Source: Limonium bicolor (taxonomy: Eukaryota; Streptophyta; Magnoliopsida; Caryophyllales; Plumbaginaceae). From it: a DNA stretch of 64,000 nt. The stretch's first letter is position 1. The number at the start of each line of letters is the position of its first letter. The notes below the pieces were generated by a model. The model searched no databases. It saw only the letters and a program-made list of their open reading frames with translations, and was not told where the DNA came from. This document shows, piece after piece, positions 11,545 through 23,800 of this stretch. The stretch is from assembly GCA_023374045.1 (NCBI GenBank), contig CM041780.1, forward strand, positions 93,405,005-93,469,004, read 5' to 3'. A program made the translations under genes and the position numbers.

Positions 11545-12576
11545 GTGCAAGAGAAAGAAAGCGATGAAGGATTGGCACCGGTTGGATCAAACAGTAGAGT
11601 TAGACCTAACCTTCAATTTTCTGAGTTTGCATTAGAGTACTCTGATAGAAAATCTTCAGATAATCACGCAATATCAGTAGAAATTATGATTACATGTTAT
11701 AGTAGATTGAGAATTAGGGCTAGATATATTTTGATCTATGACTCGAATCCTCACCCAAAGCTCCCTAATCTCAAACCCGAATTCCAAAAATTCTTTCAAC
11801 CGGAATCCCTGATCTTTGCCATGGAAAATATTCTCCAAAGCTGGAACAACCTCAAACTCCACCCTGCTGAAACGGAATCACCCAACTCTGAACCCCTAAT
11901 AATCAAACCATCACATCCACACTACAAAAAAACCCTGGTTGGAAAAGTATGGCACCCTAGTAGAATTTATGTGAGGCTGATGCAAAATTTCATGAACCAG
12001 GTCTAGAAACCAAAGCCCTTTCTTCGAGTCAATGAAGTAGGGTATAACTGTTTCTCCTTCCTATTCTCGAGTGAGAGTGAAGCTAAACACATCCTTGCAA
12101 ACGGTCCCTGGCACTTCCAAAACAGACTCCTAGCTCTTATGCCTCTTAACCCTACACTGAGCTATATAGAACATGACACGAGAAGAATCAAAGTTTGGGT
12201 TGGAGTTAATGGCCTGCCAGTTGGATATTTTAATAGGCCTTCAGCCATCCTCCTTGCTCAAAGACTGGGCACTTTCATTGAAACTCTAGACAAGGTAAAC
12301 CCCCTACTCTCGAGAGTTCTCAGATTTAGGATTGAGATTAATGTGGAAGACCCCCTATGTAGAGTTCTTCTTGTTATTACTGGTCAAACCAAAAGAATCT
12401 ATCGTGTATCATATGAAAAGTTACCCAACTTCTGCTATAGATGTGGAAAACTAGTCCACACCCCGAATGAATGCAAGGTGAAAAAAGAAAATCCTAAAGA
12501 TAATGAGAGATTTGGTCCTTGGATCAGAGCTAAGAATGCTAGTATCATGGCCCCGGTCACAGAAGAATTCCTATAG
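11545..12576 (+). pseudogene. LINE ORF1-like protein (DUF4283 and zinc knuckle), broken
   Basis: An open stretch of 153 codons (11545-12006) ends in a stop; the frame continues through 12007-12576 as DUF4283-type sequence with the typical NGPWHF box (about 12095-12120) and a conserved SRVLRFRIEI-like stretch. A CX2CX4HX4C zinc knuckle (FCYRCGKLVHTPNEC) lies around 12429-12473. ORF1 proteins of plant LINEs bind RNA through this arrangement. A low-complexity proline- and asparagine-rich tail continues open at 12634-13018. The in-frame stop near 12004 and later frame changes make it non-functional as read. Confidence 0.8.
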
Positions 12577-13488
12577 CAACAATGGAGAGAGGAAGGGTTA
12601 ATTAGAGATGAATTCTTTATACCGCCCCAACCCATGGACTCTGGTAACAGTCCTCCCAATCAAGTCAGTGTAGAACTTTCTTTGGCCATGAATTCTTCAA
12701 AAGAGCTAAATCTTAATGTTAGGCCTATCTCATCAACCACCCCAATACAAGAGAATCCCAATAACCCAACCCCTCTAAACTCCATCCCACTTCAGCCACC
12801 TCTACTCCAATATCCCATGCTCCAGTTGGGGAATACTCATCGTAATCCAAAACCTACTAGCAACATCTCCTCCCAGATAAATCAAAATCATTCCCTCACT
12901 CCCTCAGTACTGGTAGAAACCCAATCCCCTACTCCATACCAATTTCCCCCTGCTCAATATCACCCCATCCTTGGTAAAATCACCCCTTGGTTATTAGACA
13001 GCAAGATGGCCCATCTGTAGCTCAGAACCCACCCCTATCTTCAAACAATCAAATCTATTAAAATTTTGACTAGAATGTTGTTGTCTTCTTCTTTGGATCT
13101 GATGCCCTTAAAAAACCCAATAGCCCTGACTCCATTAATCAAAACACCCCACACTCTATAACTCAAATTATCAGACAAGCGGATCAGAAAGGCAATCAAT
13201 CCACAAGTATTTTATCCTCCTCTAACCAAAGAGAACCATCACCTCCTTTCATTCAGAGACCTGGTAAATAGAAAGCCTATCCATCTATGGTGCTTAGACC
13301 CAACAAACCAGTCTTCAAAAAAAAGAAAAAGTTTCAAAACCCCAGCCTCTAATGATAAGATCTCCTCAACTGTATGACGAAGAGATATAGGAGACTGAGT
13401 ATTATGAAACCATCCGAGAAAAGGAAGACCTTGCAGAGCAGCAAGGCTGCATGCCCAAATGAGTTGAATTACTTACAACTGTTGGGGT

Positions 13489-15592
13489 TTGGGTCGACCC
13501 CAGGCAGTATCTTGGGTTTCAGGGTTATTGAAAAAACACAAACCTGATATTATTTTTTTGATGGAGACCCACAGATCATCTGCTGAGATGGATCTGATAA
13601 AACTTAAGTGGAACATGTATGATGGAATTAGTGTGCCTAGCAAAGGGAGAAGTGAAGGATTGGCTCTGCTGTGGAAAAAGGAGATACACATCTCTGTAAT
13701 CAACTCCTATTCTCAACATATTGCAGTGGAAATCTCTCTGCCAGGTATAAAAATTATTCATTTTACAGGGTTTTATGGGTGGGCTAACTGGAATTTAAAG
13801 TATCTGTCCTAGAAACTTCTTTTAGCACTTAGGAATCAAGTTAGCATCCCCTGGGTAATAGTAGGGGATTTTAATCAGATCATGTATGACAAAAGAAAAA
13901 GAGGGGTAGGATTAGGAAGGGCACCCACATGGCCCCCTTTAGAAATGCTGTTCGAGAGGGTGGGCTTATTGATGCTGGCTTTATTCGATCCTCCTATACA
14001 TATACAAACTGCCAACCTGGCCCTCACCTTTTTGTTAGTAGACTAGACCGAGTGTTTATCTCTCTAGATGCTCAAAATTTATTTCCAGCTCTCTCAATAC
14101 AGCACCTACCAAGAGAAAGCTCAGATCATTGCCTCCTCCTTATTAAACTGCTAGGAACTCACAAAAAGCCAGGATCTATCTTTAGGTTTGAGGACATGTG
14201 GTTAATGGATGGGAAATGTAGAAATATTGTGGAGGACTGTTAGTGTCCCAACAACCAAAACTTGATGGAAAACATTAAAAGGTGCAAACAAAAACTACAG
14301 TCATGGGATGGGTGGAACATTCTTAAAGTCAGAAACAAAATCAAAAGCAAAACCCAGGAACTTCACAAGATAACTTTAGTGGGCCAAACGTGGGGAGCAT
14401 CTCAAATAGGAAAAGGTTGTTATCAGAGATTGAACTCCTTTAATACAAAGAAGAAATTTGGTAGAAACAGAGATCTAGGGATAGATGGATTAAGGAAGGA
14501 GACAAGAATACAACTTATTTCCATTCCAAAGCCACAACCAATAGAAGAAGGAACACGATCTTTGGACTGGAACAAGATAATGGCATCATGGCTTTCTCCT
14601 AGAATGAGTTAGATCAAATCGCCACAACTCACTTCCAAAATATGTTTAGGGCCACAACCCTAGATAGCCTAGAACTCTTCTGTAATATGGTGGATAACAT
14701 CCTCAATGATGACCACATATCCGCCTTATCCAAGGAGTACAACCAAGCTGAAATCTTCTTAGCTGTTAAGAATTTAGGATCAGATAAAGCCCAGGCCCAG
14801 ACGGTTTTAATGGCAAGTTCTTCAAACACTTCCAGGGTATCATAAGCAATCAAGTTACCCAGCTGGTCCTTAACACCCTGAATGGCCAACCCCTACCCAC
14901 CTCCCTCAATGACTACTACATTACCCCCATACCAAAAATCCCAAGAGTAACCCACCTAAACAATTTATGGCCTATTTCCCTCTACAATTTCACTTACAAG
15001 ATCATCACAAAAGTCCTAGCCAATAGAGTACAACAAATCCTCCCTGAGATTATCTCCAAAAATCAATATGGTTTTATGAAAGAAAAAAAAACTCATAATT
15101 AATAACATGATACTAGCAGGAGAGCTGAATCATAGAATAACCAAAACCTAAGCCATAAAAACCCCCATGTTTGCATGTAAGTTTGATCTGAGTAAAGCTT
15201 ATGATAGACAGTAGTGGCCTTTTATAGATAATATGCTAAAAGCAATGGGATTCCTTGATCACTAGAGAGTCCCAGTTATGAACTGCATATCCTCTGCCAA
15301 AGGTTCAGCCATTATCAATGGTGCCCTGGTAAAGTCTTTTCTCAACAAAGGGGAATTCGACAACGATACCCCTTCTCACCCTTTCTATTCATCCTGGCCC
15401 AGGAAGCCCTCTCAAGATCTATCAATAAAGCTATGACTGATAAACTCTACCAAGGGATCAGTATAAACAAGTTAACTCCTTGCATATCCCATCTAGCTTT
15501 TGAGGATGATATAATCTTTTATGGTATTGCGCTAAACCCCAAAATGTTGAATACTTAGAAAACCTCCTCTCAAACTTTCTAAAAGCAAATCA
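13489..15592 (+). pseudogene. LINE ORF2-like protein (endonuclease and reverse transcriptase), broken
   Basis: The AP-endonuclease part is recognisable at 13489-14130, with FLMETH, VGDFNQ, the SRLDRVFIS box and SSDHCLLL, in more than one frame. The RT part (about 14800-15540) shows PIPKIPRVTHLNN, ANRVQQILPEI, CKFDLSKAYDR and a catalytic box at 15499-15510 that reads FEDD instead of FADD, a substitution beside the catalytic aspartates. Several in-frame stops and small frameshifts occur. The sequence runs into the LTR of element G at 15592. Confidence 0.85.
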
Positions 15593-15978
15593 AAATCTAA
15601 ATGAACGATTAATGAAAGTAAATTGATAAGTTCAATAAAATGAATAGTACTCCGGGTTTGGGTTGTTCTTTACTGGATAAATCTAGCCAAACCTGCAGTT
15701 TAATTATGAGAAACGGACAGGCCAATTCTTAGACTCTCTTCGGTCCTAAATCCCAGTTAAAGGAAGAGCTCACCTATCAGAACATGTCAACTCTAATCTA
15801 AAAGCTGGTAAAACACATATAGGCGGAAAACGTGCGAAGAATTATTAGCATTTGCAGGGAAAAATTATCTGTCTGACTAATATTTTCCACAAATCTCTAG
15901 ATTAATTTGAACTTCTTATTAATCACATTATCTGATCATAACAAGATTCAAAAACGACTCTATAAATGCGTAAATTTA
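15593..15978 (-). mobile_element. Element G, 3' LTR, first piece (split by element B)
   Basis: Matches 31448-31838 closely. It is interrupted after GTAAATTTA and resumes at 29833, so the LTR was split when element B inserted. The outermost few bases of the LTR (TGAGTAT at 31441) are missing here, where it abuts the LINE remnant. Confidence 0.85.
15974..15978. repeat. Target-site duplication of element B, left copy (ATTTA)
   Basis: ATTTA at 15974-15978 is repeated at 29833-29837. The uninterrupted sister LTR of element G near 31838 has a single copy (GCAAATTTAATAG), which confirms insertion with a 5-bp duplication. Confidence 0.9.
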
Positions 15979-17685
15979 GGTAACACCCCATCCACAACAA
16001 ATACATAACAACAATCTGCAGCGGAATACACAACTCATCAATTAACTCAACTCGCTGGTGTTACACGCCGTTAACCACCCACGTGGCTAACAAGGCCAAT
16101 ACACATACATTGTACGGTCTGATGGGCTAAATTCCCCGAGCGACTACACATTCCTATGCCTTTCCATTAACAACAACACAACGTACACCTTTCAACTATA
16201 CGAGTATTTATAAACTGATGCCGACAACAATTTCGGTCTTACTAACCTACTGTATACATACACTTAAATGATTACCCATGTACGACGACTACCCGTCCTA
16301 CTCTCGAACGGCTTCCAGCACTTCGTACCTGAAATAGGAAAAGAAGAGAAAGGGTGGCCCCCAAGGGGCTCAGCACCTTTGCTGGTATGGTAATCCCGCA
16401 GCCCACATGCTACCGGGCCACGCACAACTAATTTGTCGTCTTAGCATGCGGTTGATATTTTTAAATCATGCATGCAACTGTAAAACACAACACATAATCA
16501 TTTCGCCTCAACGGGCTCAACAAACGGATAATATATCCTTACTTAATAAGTCACTCAAGGTATTCAATATCCCTAGAGTGTTCCTCCTCTAATGGAGCTA
16601 CTTCCTTAACAGACGACACTTACCCTTAAATCGGGTTATCCTTAAACGCCTCTTTTCTCAAACTGGGATTCATATCCGTGATCCAATACTCCACATTTAC
16701 AACATAAACATACACTACATAACAACACTTAACAACACTTTGCACGTTTCCACGTGCACAACATAACACCGCAATAGATATTGCATCACAACAAAATACA
16801 TAACATAACGGGAATGGTTCTCTTAGGAACCGACCCAAACATTGTTTATACACTGGTGAGCCTAGAAATGTTGCCAGTCTCATGATAAGCTCGTATACAA
16901 TAGCAACAAACACTCATTACCGTCCAATAGTCGGACGAGTAAACTTAAGTTAAGGCGGTTCGGGTTTGGAGGCCCGAACACACCACACAAACACTGTTCC
17001 CCCTAAACCGATCATAAGTCAGATAGCTAAGCTTTGGAATAAGCTAATGGGAGATCATAACCCGTGAGGAAACAACATAACAGAGAGAAGGGTAAGGCTA
17101 AGAAGGATACCCACTCCCAAACAACGCGCGGACCGGCCAAACCGGATTCCTCACCACTGTTAGTACATACTTATTTAGAATATTAGTTAGAACCCCACTA
17201 TGGAGTCTATCATAACTACACACCATGCAGTATACAATGGGTTAAACACACAAGGGAGATCCCTACATTCACATACCCATATCACACAATTAACACACGC
17301 ATAGCCGTGGTTAGTACGTCCCATGGTTCGGGTCGTTTACTCCGAATACCGAACTCTCATGTGATCCTAGACTCAGTCAACTTAAGGTTAACACTTCCGA
17401 GGTTAAATGGTATCGGAGTTGTACACGCCTAAATGAATTACTGTAAAACTCATTACATGTTTAATCTTACAACGTGGCAAACATACAGAAAAACACATTG
17501 GCATACAAGCCGGTGTAATCCGGTAGGACACAGGTTGCAAGAAAACCATACCTGTCACCGGAGTCCACTTTACACGTCCACTTATGTTCCTCGAGCGATT
17601 CGAACAACTGTTAACATCACATGTGTTTTTATTAAACATCGGGGTTTGCTTGATTATTTAATGTCTAATGCTTAACTTTCCCCGT

Positions 17686-17877
17686 GAACGTAGTAAAGAA
17701 CGTTACATGGAACTGTACGGTTTACATTTTGATACAACCTTCACCCAAGGAAGGGCCATGTGAAAACGTACCGAACAGGTCCGTAACAACCGGGAGAACG
17801 AGACCTGAGCAAGCCCCAGCAGACATAGGCAGGGAAGAACCGGAACAAAGGGGGAGGCCAGTCCCCCTTTCCCCATC
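17686..17877. other. Anomalous T-to-G tract in the left LTR of element B
   Basis: Aligned with 27059-27241 of the sister LTR, almost every substitution replaces T in the right copy by G in the left copy: for example CTTAATTGCC becomes AGGAAGGGCC and AACAACCTTATAAC becomes AACAACCGGGAGAAC. Flanking sequence on both sides is nearly identical between the copies. No ordinary mutational process produces a local tract of T-to-G; an assembly or base-calling artefact is the leading explanation. Confidence 0.8.
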
Positions 17878-18059
17878 CGACCGGACTTGCCGACCGGACT
17901 TACCCAAGTCCGGTCGATTCCAGAACACATTTCCGTCAAAATTTTTCTACTCCGACCGGACTTGTAAGTCCGGTCCTATGTCCGGTCCATTCCAGAAACT
18001 AATTCCCGCAGGGTAAACTGGGCCCGACCGAACTTGCAAGTCCGGTCGCAAGTCCGGTC
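17878..18059. repeat. Hairpin-triplet array, element B left LTR (3 units)
   Basis: Word X is CGACCGGACTT and X' is AAGTCCGGTCG. Unit 1 is X-X-X' (17878, 17891, 17906), unit 2 is X-X'-X' (17953, 17966, 17980) and unit 3 is X-X'-X' (18025, 18038, 18050). Spacing is 75 and 72 bp. Units 1 and 2 are followed by ATTCCAGAA, the spacer also seen in element A; unit 3 by CCCCAGAT. Confidence 0.9.
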
Positions 18060-20470
18060 TGCCCCAGATCTTTGTTTTCCTTTTTACATTCAACTCCAAA
18101 CTTCACCCCATATATCCTAGTATACCCTAACCTCATTTGGGCACTTCAAACACACCTTTATCCATGTGCTAAACTCTTTAATTCACTCACCAAAACCATT
18201 TTATCATTCACAAACTTCTTACAAAGTTCCTAGCACTTGGGGTGTTTTCTCCTTAAGATTTATAAGTGGTAGTTCACCAATAATGACCACTACACCAAGG
18301 TGTTTCCTCTACACCTTATCATCTTCTCTCAACTTCTTTTCTTACTAACTAAACCTCCTTTTTCACATCTTACCTAAGCATCATTTATTCCATGGATATC
18401 AACATTATCTAAACCTTAAACAACTCCTCCAAGACTTAAATACACTCTCAAAACACACATTGAACTCCTAGAACTTCCAAGGTAACACCTAAATCCTTGC
18501 ATCACTCTAAATCACCTTAATACATGTTTTCTTCTCAAGTAAACATTTTCACCTTTAACACTTCCTAGTTCACCAAGACCATTTAAAACACTTAGAACTT
18601 CTTACACATTTTCCCAAATTTGGCCATAGCTTCTCTTGTTTTTACTCACATCCAAACACTTAGGTTTTTACCTTATTTCATTCAAGAACACCTAAAATCC
18701 ATCAAACACATTTTTATACACAACTTCACACATTTAGCACTACATCACAATATAGTGCATAACTTAAATTGCTTGGCACTTAGGCCCTTAAATAACATGG
18801 CTCTTAGGCCCTTAAATTGCATAAACTCTAAACACTGAATTTCCCACATAAGTAATGCCTTTGACCTGCAAATACACCCAACAATACATATGCCCTTAAT
18901 AAACTCCTTGAGAGCATTTCACTAGCTCATTCACCATTGGCTCCTTAGGTATTTTATTAAGCAAATCAAGCTCATTTTCCTAAGGCATTTAAACTACATT
19001 GAGATAGTTGGTTTACCTCTTTCTCCTCATAACTTCTTTATTGTTTCCATGTAAAACCGGTGGGATGTTTGGTTGTTTGTCAACTTCTAAACAATGTACA
19101 CATAATAGAATGAGTATTCAAGCATCATGCTTCATCTCATTGTAAGCCCTAGTTACATATATTGTTTTAAGGTATTAAAATGATTGTTTTACCTTGGAAT
19201 GGAAAAAGAGCTTGAATGAGTATCAAGAGAGGACTCCACCTAGTCCATGAAAGCTTGGAATGAAGCTAGAACAAGCCAATATAAGAGCACCATTAATGGT
19301 GAATTTTCGGACAACAACAAAACATGGAGGAAATGTCATTTTTCTTTGAGTTTCCTCACCTTGAAGCAATGGAGAATGACAAGGCATGAAAATATGAGCT
19401 CAAGCTCCTTCAATGGTGAATCTTCATGGCACCAAAATGGAGTTCTTGAAGATTTGAAAAGATAGGAATGAAGAGCTTACTCTAACTAAGACAACGGTAG
19501 TCTCGAAATTAAATTCGGAGCATGGAATCATAAGTTACAAGTAAAAGGAGATGGGATATGAATGGTTCTGTTGGAGAACGAGATTTAGAAGGGAGGATGA
19601 AGATAGGTGACGGTGGGAGCAAGGAGAAATGAAGGAAAAGTGAGGAGAGAGGTAAGCTTTGGAGATATTTATGTTTTAAGGCAAAAAGTAACCTTTTACT
19701 TACTTTTCTTTCTTTCTTTTAATTGGCTGACTTGGTATGGTGACTCACCCTCTAAAAACCGTGCCCCCTTTAATATATAACATATATATGGCCTTTGTTA
19801 ACCAATTTAATTACTTATAACAACATATGTTACAAACTACTTATTTTAGTTACTATTCACTAAAACAAGGCACATAGATGTGAAATTTTTGATTTCCCAT
19901 TGATATAGACTTCCAAATGTGATACTATATAGTACACATGTTAATTAAAGAGTAATGATGGACATTTAGCCATTCAAAACTCATTTACAAGACAATTTTT
20001 CAAAAACGTGCTTTAAGACTCCTTAAAGCACTTTTTGTGTTTTAACTTGTTTTCAAGCTTGGTTTTCTTTGGTAATTGATTTAATATGTTCATTAACATA
20101 TTTATAAGGTATAGGTATGACCATTAGGTCTTATACAAATTTATCCCAAGCTTAGAGCACATTTTTGCTCATATTGACTTTAAGGTATTTCCTTGTGTTT
20201 TATTTGGTTTAACTGTCCACCAAGGTTTCCTAAGGACTTATTTAGCCTTATTAAATCATAATTAAATGTTATTAAGTCTTGGTAGGCTCTTTGGGTCCTA
20301 ACCAAGTTCACTCATAGCTTAGAGCATGTTTTTGCTCATACCGTGTCTTAGTGCTTTATTGCATTTACTATGGTTTAAATTGTTCACTGATGTTTCTAAG
20401 GCACTTTTTAGCCTTTATATAACCTAGTTTGATATTTAAACCACATATCAAGGTTTGGGGTATTTCAATC

Positions 20471-20504
20471 TACCCCCCTTAAATGAACTTCGTCCTCGAA
20501 GTTT
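20471..20504 (-). promoter_or_regulatory. Polypurine tract of element B and vestigial polyprotein end
   Basis: On the minus strand AAGGGGGGTA (20471-20480) lies three bases before the 3' LTR, which starts TGAAATACCCC. Immediately upstream the minus strand reads as FEDEVHLRG, resembling the C-terminal tails of Ty3/gypsy polyproteins that run into the polypurine tract. It is the only coding trace I see in element B; its reading as a relic is inference. Confidence 0.75.
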
Positions 20505-20592
20505 ACACTTCCCTCACATCTTGGTTTAGAATACGGGGATTACTTATAGAGATAAAACTTCCCTAACCAAACACACTTTACATCACAACCTC

Positions 20593-20825
20593 GGACTTAA
20601 TGGTCCGGGCAACACATTCACATCCACACATAACACAACATATTCACATGATAACCTCGGACTCAATGGTCCGGGTATCTTAACAACACTTACACATACA
20701 TAACAACCCCTTTGACTCACTGGTCTCGGGTAACATCACAACATTTGGACACATAGGTCCTCATAACATAACAGTCTTCAGACACTTAGGTCTATGTAAC
20801 ACAACACATTTAGACTCATAGGTCT
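20593..20825. repeat. Tandem small-hairpin array inside element B
   Basis: Six hairpins with 6-nt loops follow one another: GGAC/GTCC at 20593/20603, 20659/20669 and 20747/20757; AGAC/GTCT at 20780/20790 and 20812/20822; and a weaker GAC/GTC near 20714. The last intervals are 33, 33 and 32 bp. The change from G:C to A:T happens in both arms at once, so pairing is preserved while sequence changes along the array. Confidence 0.75.
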
Positions 20826-23800
20826 CAATAGCATACACTTTTAGGAGATCAAAGTCAAAATAACATTTATTACGCATACCACACAACATGTCATAGCATG
20901 TATAACAATCAAAAATATCTTTTACATACACACTGTGATCCCGCAGAACCCTCGCGATGGACACCTTCCGTCCCCGTGCCTTGGGAGATTAAAACAATCA
21001 CTTAAGTTTAAAATTTCCTTGTGAGGTTAAGTAAGAAGACTTTAATTACGTAAAGTATCCATCAACGTTTTATAAATACCAATTGAAAATCCTTTTGAAA
21101 CACACACAACTCCAAGTCCAGCTTAAGCTCTTTGCTTCTTTTCTTAGCGTGGTTATTTGTGACCACTTATAGGGAGTTTCAAGAGTCATCCAACCCTGAT
21201 GTGATCAGCATCAGTGTTGAACTATCCTTCCACCCCCAATTTGTGTTCGGCTTCCCTTGATCGCATGCAAATCAAGTTCCACTTCCCACTTCATTTTCAA
21301 GCATCAAATAAATCACTCATTTCCAATTTTCTATCTTTTAAATCATTCTAGTCATGATCATAACATCTCCAAGGGATAGAACTCCGTTTATCAGTTATTT
21401 CCATACACTTTAATGTTGTTACCTAGGGAATCTTATTCTCACTAGGTTCTATGTCGGTATCATGCCCTTTCATGAATCACTATATAATATATATATACAC
21501 ATATATTTTATCAAAATACAACACACGATTTCACATTTATACACTGTCGGGTTTGTTCCCCCGGGAGTTTCTCTACTCCCACACTTGTACTATCACTCAC
21601 AACTGTTAATAAATCAACACACTTATCACAATGGTATTCGCATCTTCTGTGCGCAATTACCACAATTAAACCATGAATGAATGTGTATGTTTACGTAACA
21701 CACACACCAATCATCAAACAATAATTTTGTGCTATGCACAATATAAGTCACATACACTACGTACACTTGTACGGTAATATACACTAAGTGGTTTTGCGCT
21801 CTACCCCCTTAAAAGGGATTACGCCCACGTAATCAATCACTAAACATTAGCTTAAATGTTTTGCCGTCGTGAAGTATCTTAACTTCCACGCGGTTTATTA
21901 TACAATGGATTCTGATTAGAGTATCTTAACCATATTAGCGGTTTAGTTCCTAAACCAAGAATTCTCATTAGAGTTTGTTTAAACTCTTAGTTAGTTTCGA
22001 TTATGGCCTGCTAGGCTTCTAGCGTTAATAATTAGCCATTCACTCATGTTCACCATGTACATTCAACACTTGAATCACTGGCTCACTAGTTTCTGCTGCG
22101 AAACTCTGATAACTGTAGAGCTTAATTGCCCCATTTGTTATTCATATTGTATTGTACATTCCTAATTGTCACCTTCATCTTGGTAACAATGGTTTCTCAA
22201 CCGACGCGTGGTATCTCTTACCGTTAGCGAATTCGGTGAGTTATAAACTTCCTATCCACTCCATGACAATTTACTGTGTATACGCTGTGTATTTCACAAT
22301 GATTGACTTGTTCCCTTTCGACTTATTGTCGATTGAGATTGAGCTACTACTACTAGTGTAGTGCTCTCTCAGCTATTTACAACATTTGGGGTATATTCCA
22401 TACCGACATTTGGCAGTTATGCTACTGTAGTCACTTACTGTTAATCATGTCTCCACATTTGGTTTTGTACAAGTACTCCTTTATTGGTGCGGCCTTGCAT
22501 TTCCTATGCATCGGCCTTTACAACATTATTGCTCCACAATTAACATGTTTCCAATTCCTAGCTATCCCACTCGATCATTCTGCGCAAGTGCAATACCAAA
22601 ACACTCAGTCATACAGAGTGCAGAGGCGTAAACTCTTGACAGTAAATCCCTTATGTGATTGGCCATGGAATTCACACTGAGTTCCTCATCACATAGTACC
22701 TACCACTGGCTTATTGCCCAGTCTGTGTATCATCACTTGCTTGCATGTCCATTGAGTTTAACCCACAACTGGTCTTATCCGCCACAACACTTATACAACG
22801 GTCGCTTACTGCGCACCGTACTTATTGTATAACACTAACTTACATGGTATTTATTGTCACATTAACTTCCACGCATATACTTACATCACTCGTATTGGTT
22901 GTCCTTCTTTTGGATGACTACTAAATACTCTTTGAGCGTTGATCACTTGAGTCACAAACCGGCGTTATTTAGCTCGGTGCTTTACTTTATACACATACTA
23001 CTAAGCTAACTGCTCTTTTTCAATAATAGCATCGTCCATCCTTAACATATTTCTTGAACTTGATTCACTTAACTACCGCTCCTGCGGTCTCACAATATCG
23101 AGAGGTATCCCCACTCTTAATGCAGTGGTTCGTTCTCCACTCTATTCACTTATATACATAAACTTCTACAATCAATCGAGTTTATATAACATATCTTGCT
23201 TATGGCTTATAAGCCTTATTTGCCTTGAGCTGCGCTCATTATAGGCTGTTCACACACATGTACTTTTCTGTACAACATTATATGGTTTGGAGATTATACT
23301 GAGCTCCATGACAAGGTCGTTGGATTCCGTTTCCTTTCATGGGATGCCCCTTAGGTTTGCCAGTCCGTCTCCTGACAACTTATGTCTAAACTGGGTGTTA
23401 GTTTCAACCCTTGTGTTTCTGTCATGTCATTTTGTGCAACAGTTGTTGATGCGAACACCCTTTAAGGATTGCTCCTGGTGTTGCTAAGTCATGCCATCAC
23501 ACCTGGCTCACACTTATTGGTATGCTCAGTTAGCCACGCCGTTTGCGTTTTTAACTGGCTATTATCTTCTTCTGTGAAGATCAACATTTTCTGATAGTGT
23601 AGGTACTTATTCCGGATGTTTCATCCCGTTCATTGCACATTAATGTGTCCACATTGGGCATCTGCCTTGCCATGCACAGGCTGGGTCTCCGTTCCAGCCA
23701 TTATGTTTACTCCTCGAATTCTTAAGACATGTGTGATGTCTTTATATAACAGTTTGTGCCCTTCGCACTTCCTAACTCTTAAACGTTTCCTTAAGAGGAA

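Larger units (their letters stand above)
11378..15592 (+). mobile_element. Decayed L1-type LINE, 3'-truncated
   Basis: Remnant of a plant LINE carrying ORF1- and ORF2-like sequence in the right order but with many stops and frameshifts. It is not a close relative of the intact LINE at 51.3-56.8 kb: the proteins align only at motif level. It ends in the reverse transcriptase region just after the catalytic box, at the left LTR of element G; the thumb, zinc-binding and RNase H parts and the poly(A) tail are missing. The continuation is not found right of element G at 32831, so the 3' part was lost rather than displaced. Confidence 0.85.
15979..20467 (-). mobile_element. 3' LTR of element B (left copy)
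   Basis: The LTR is 4489 bp and ends in GGTATTTCA. The first base is G where the right copy has T (GGTAACAC versus TGTAACAC), so the terminal TG is damaged. The first 1.7 kb differ from the right copy mainly by single-base gains and losses; 17686-17877 is a separate anomalous tract; the remainder is almost identical. It contains hairpins at 16070-16091, 16741-16758, 16771-16784, 16816-16831 and 16958-16979 and the array at 17878-18059. Confidence 0.92.
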
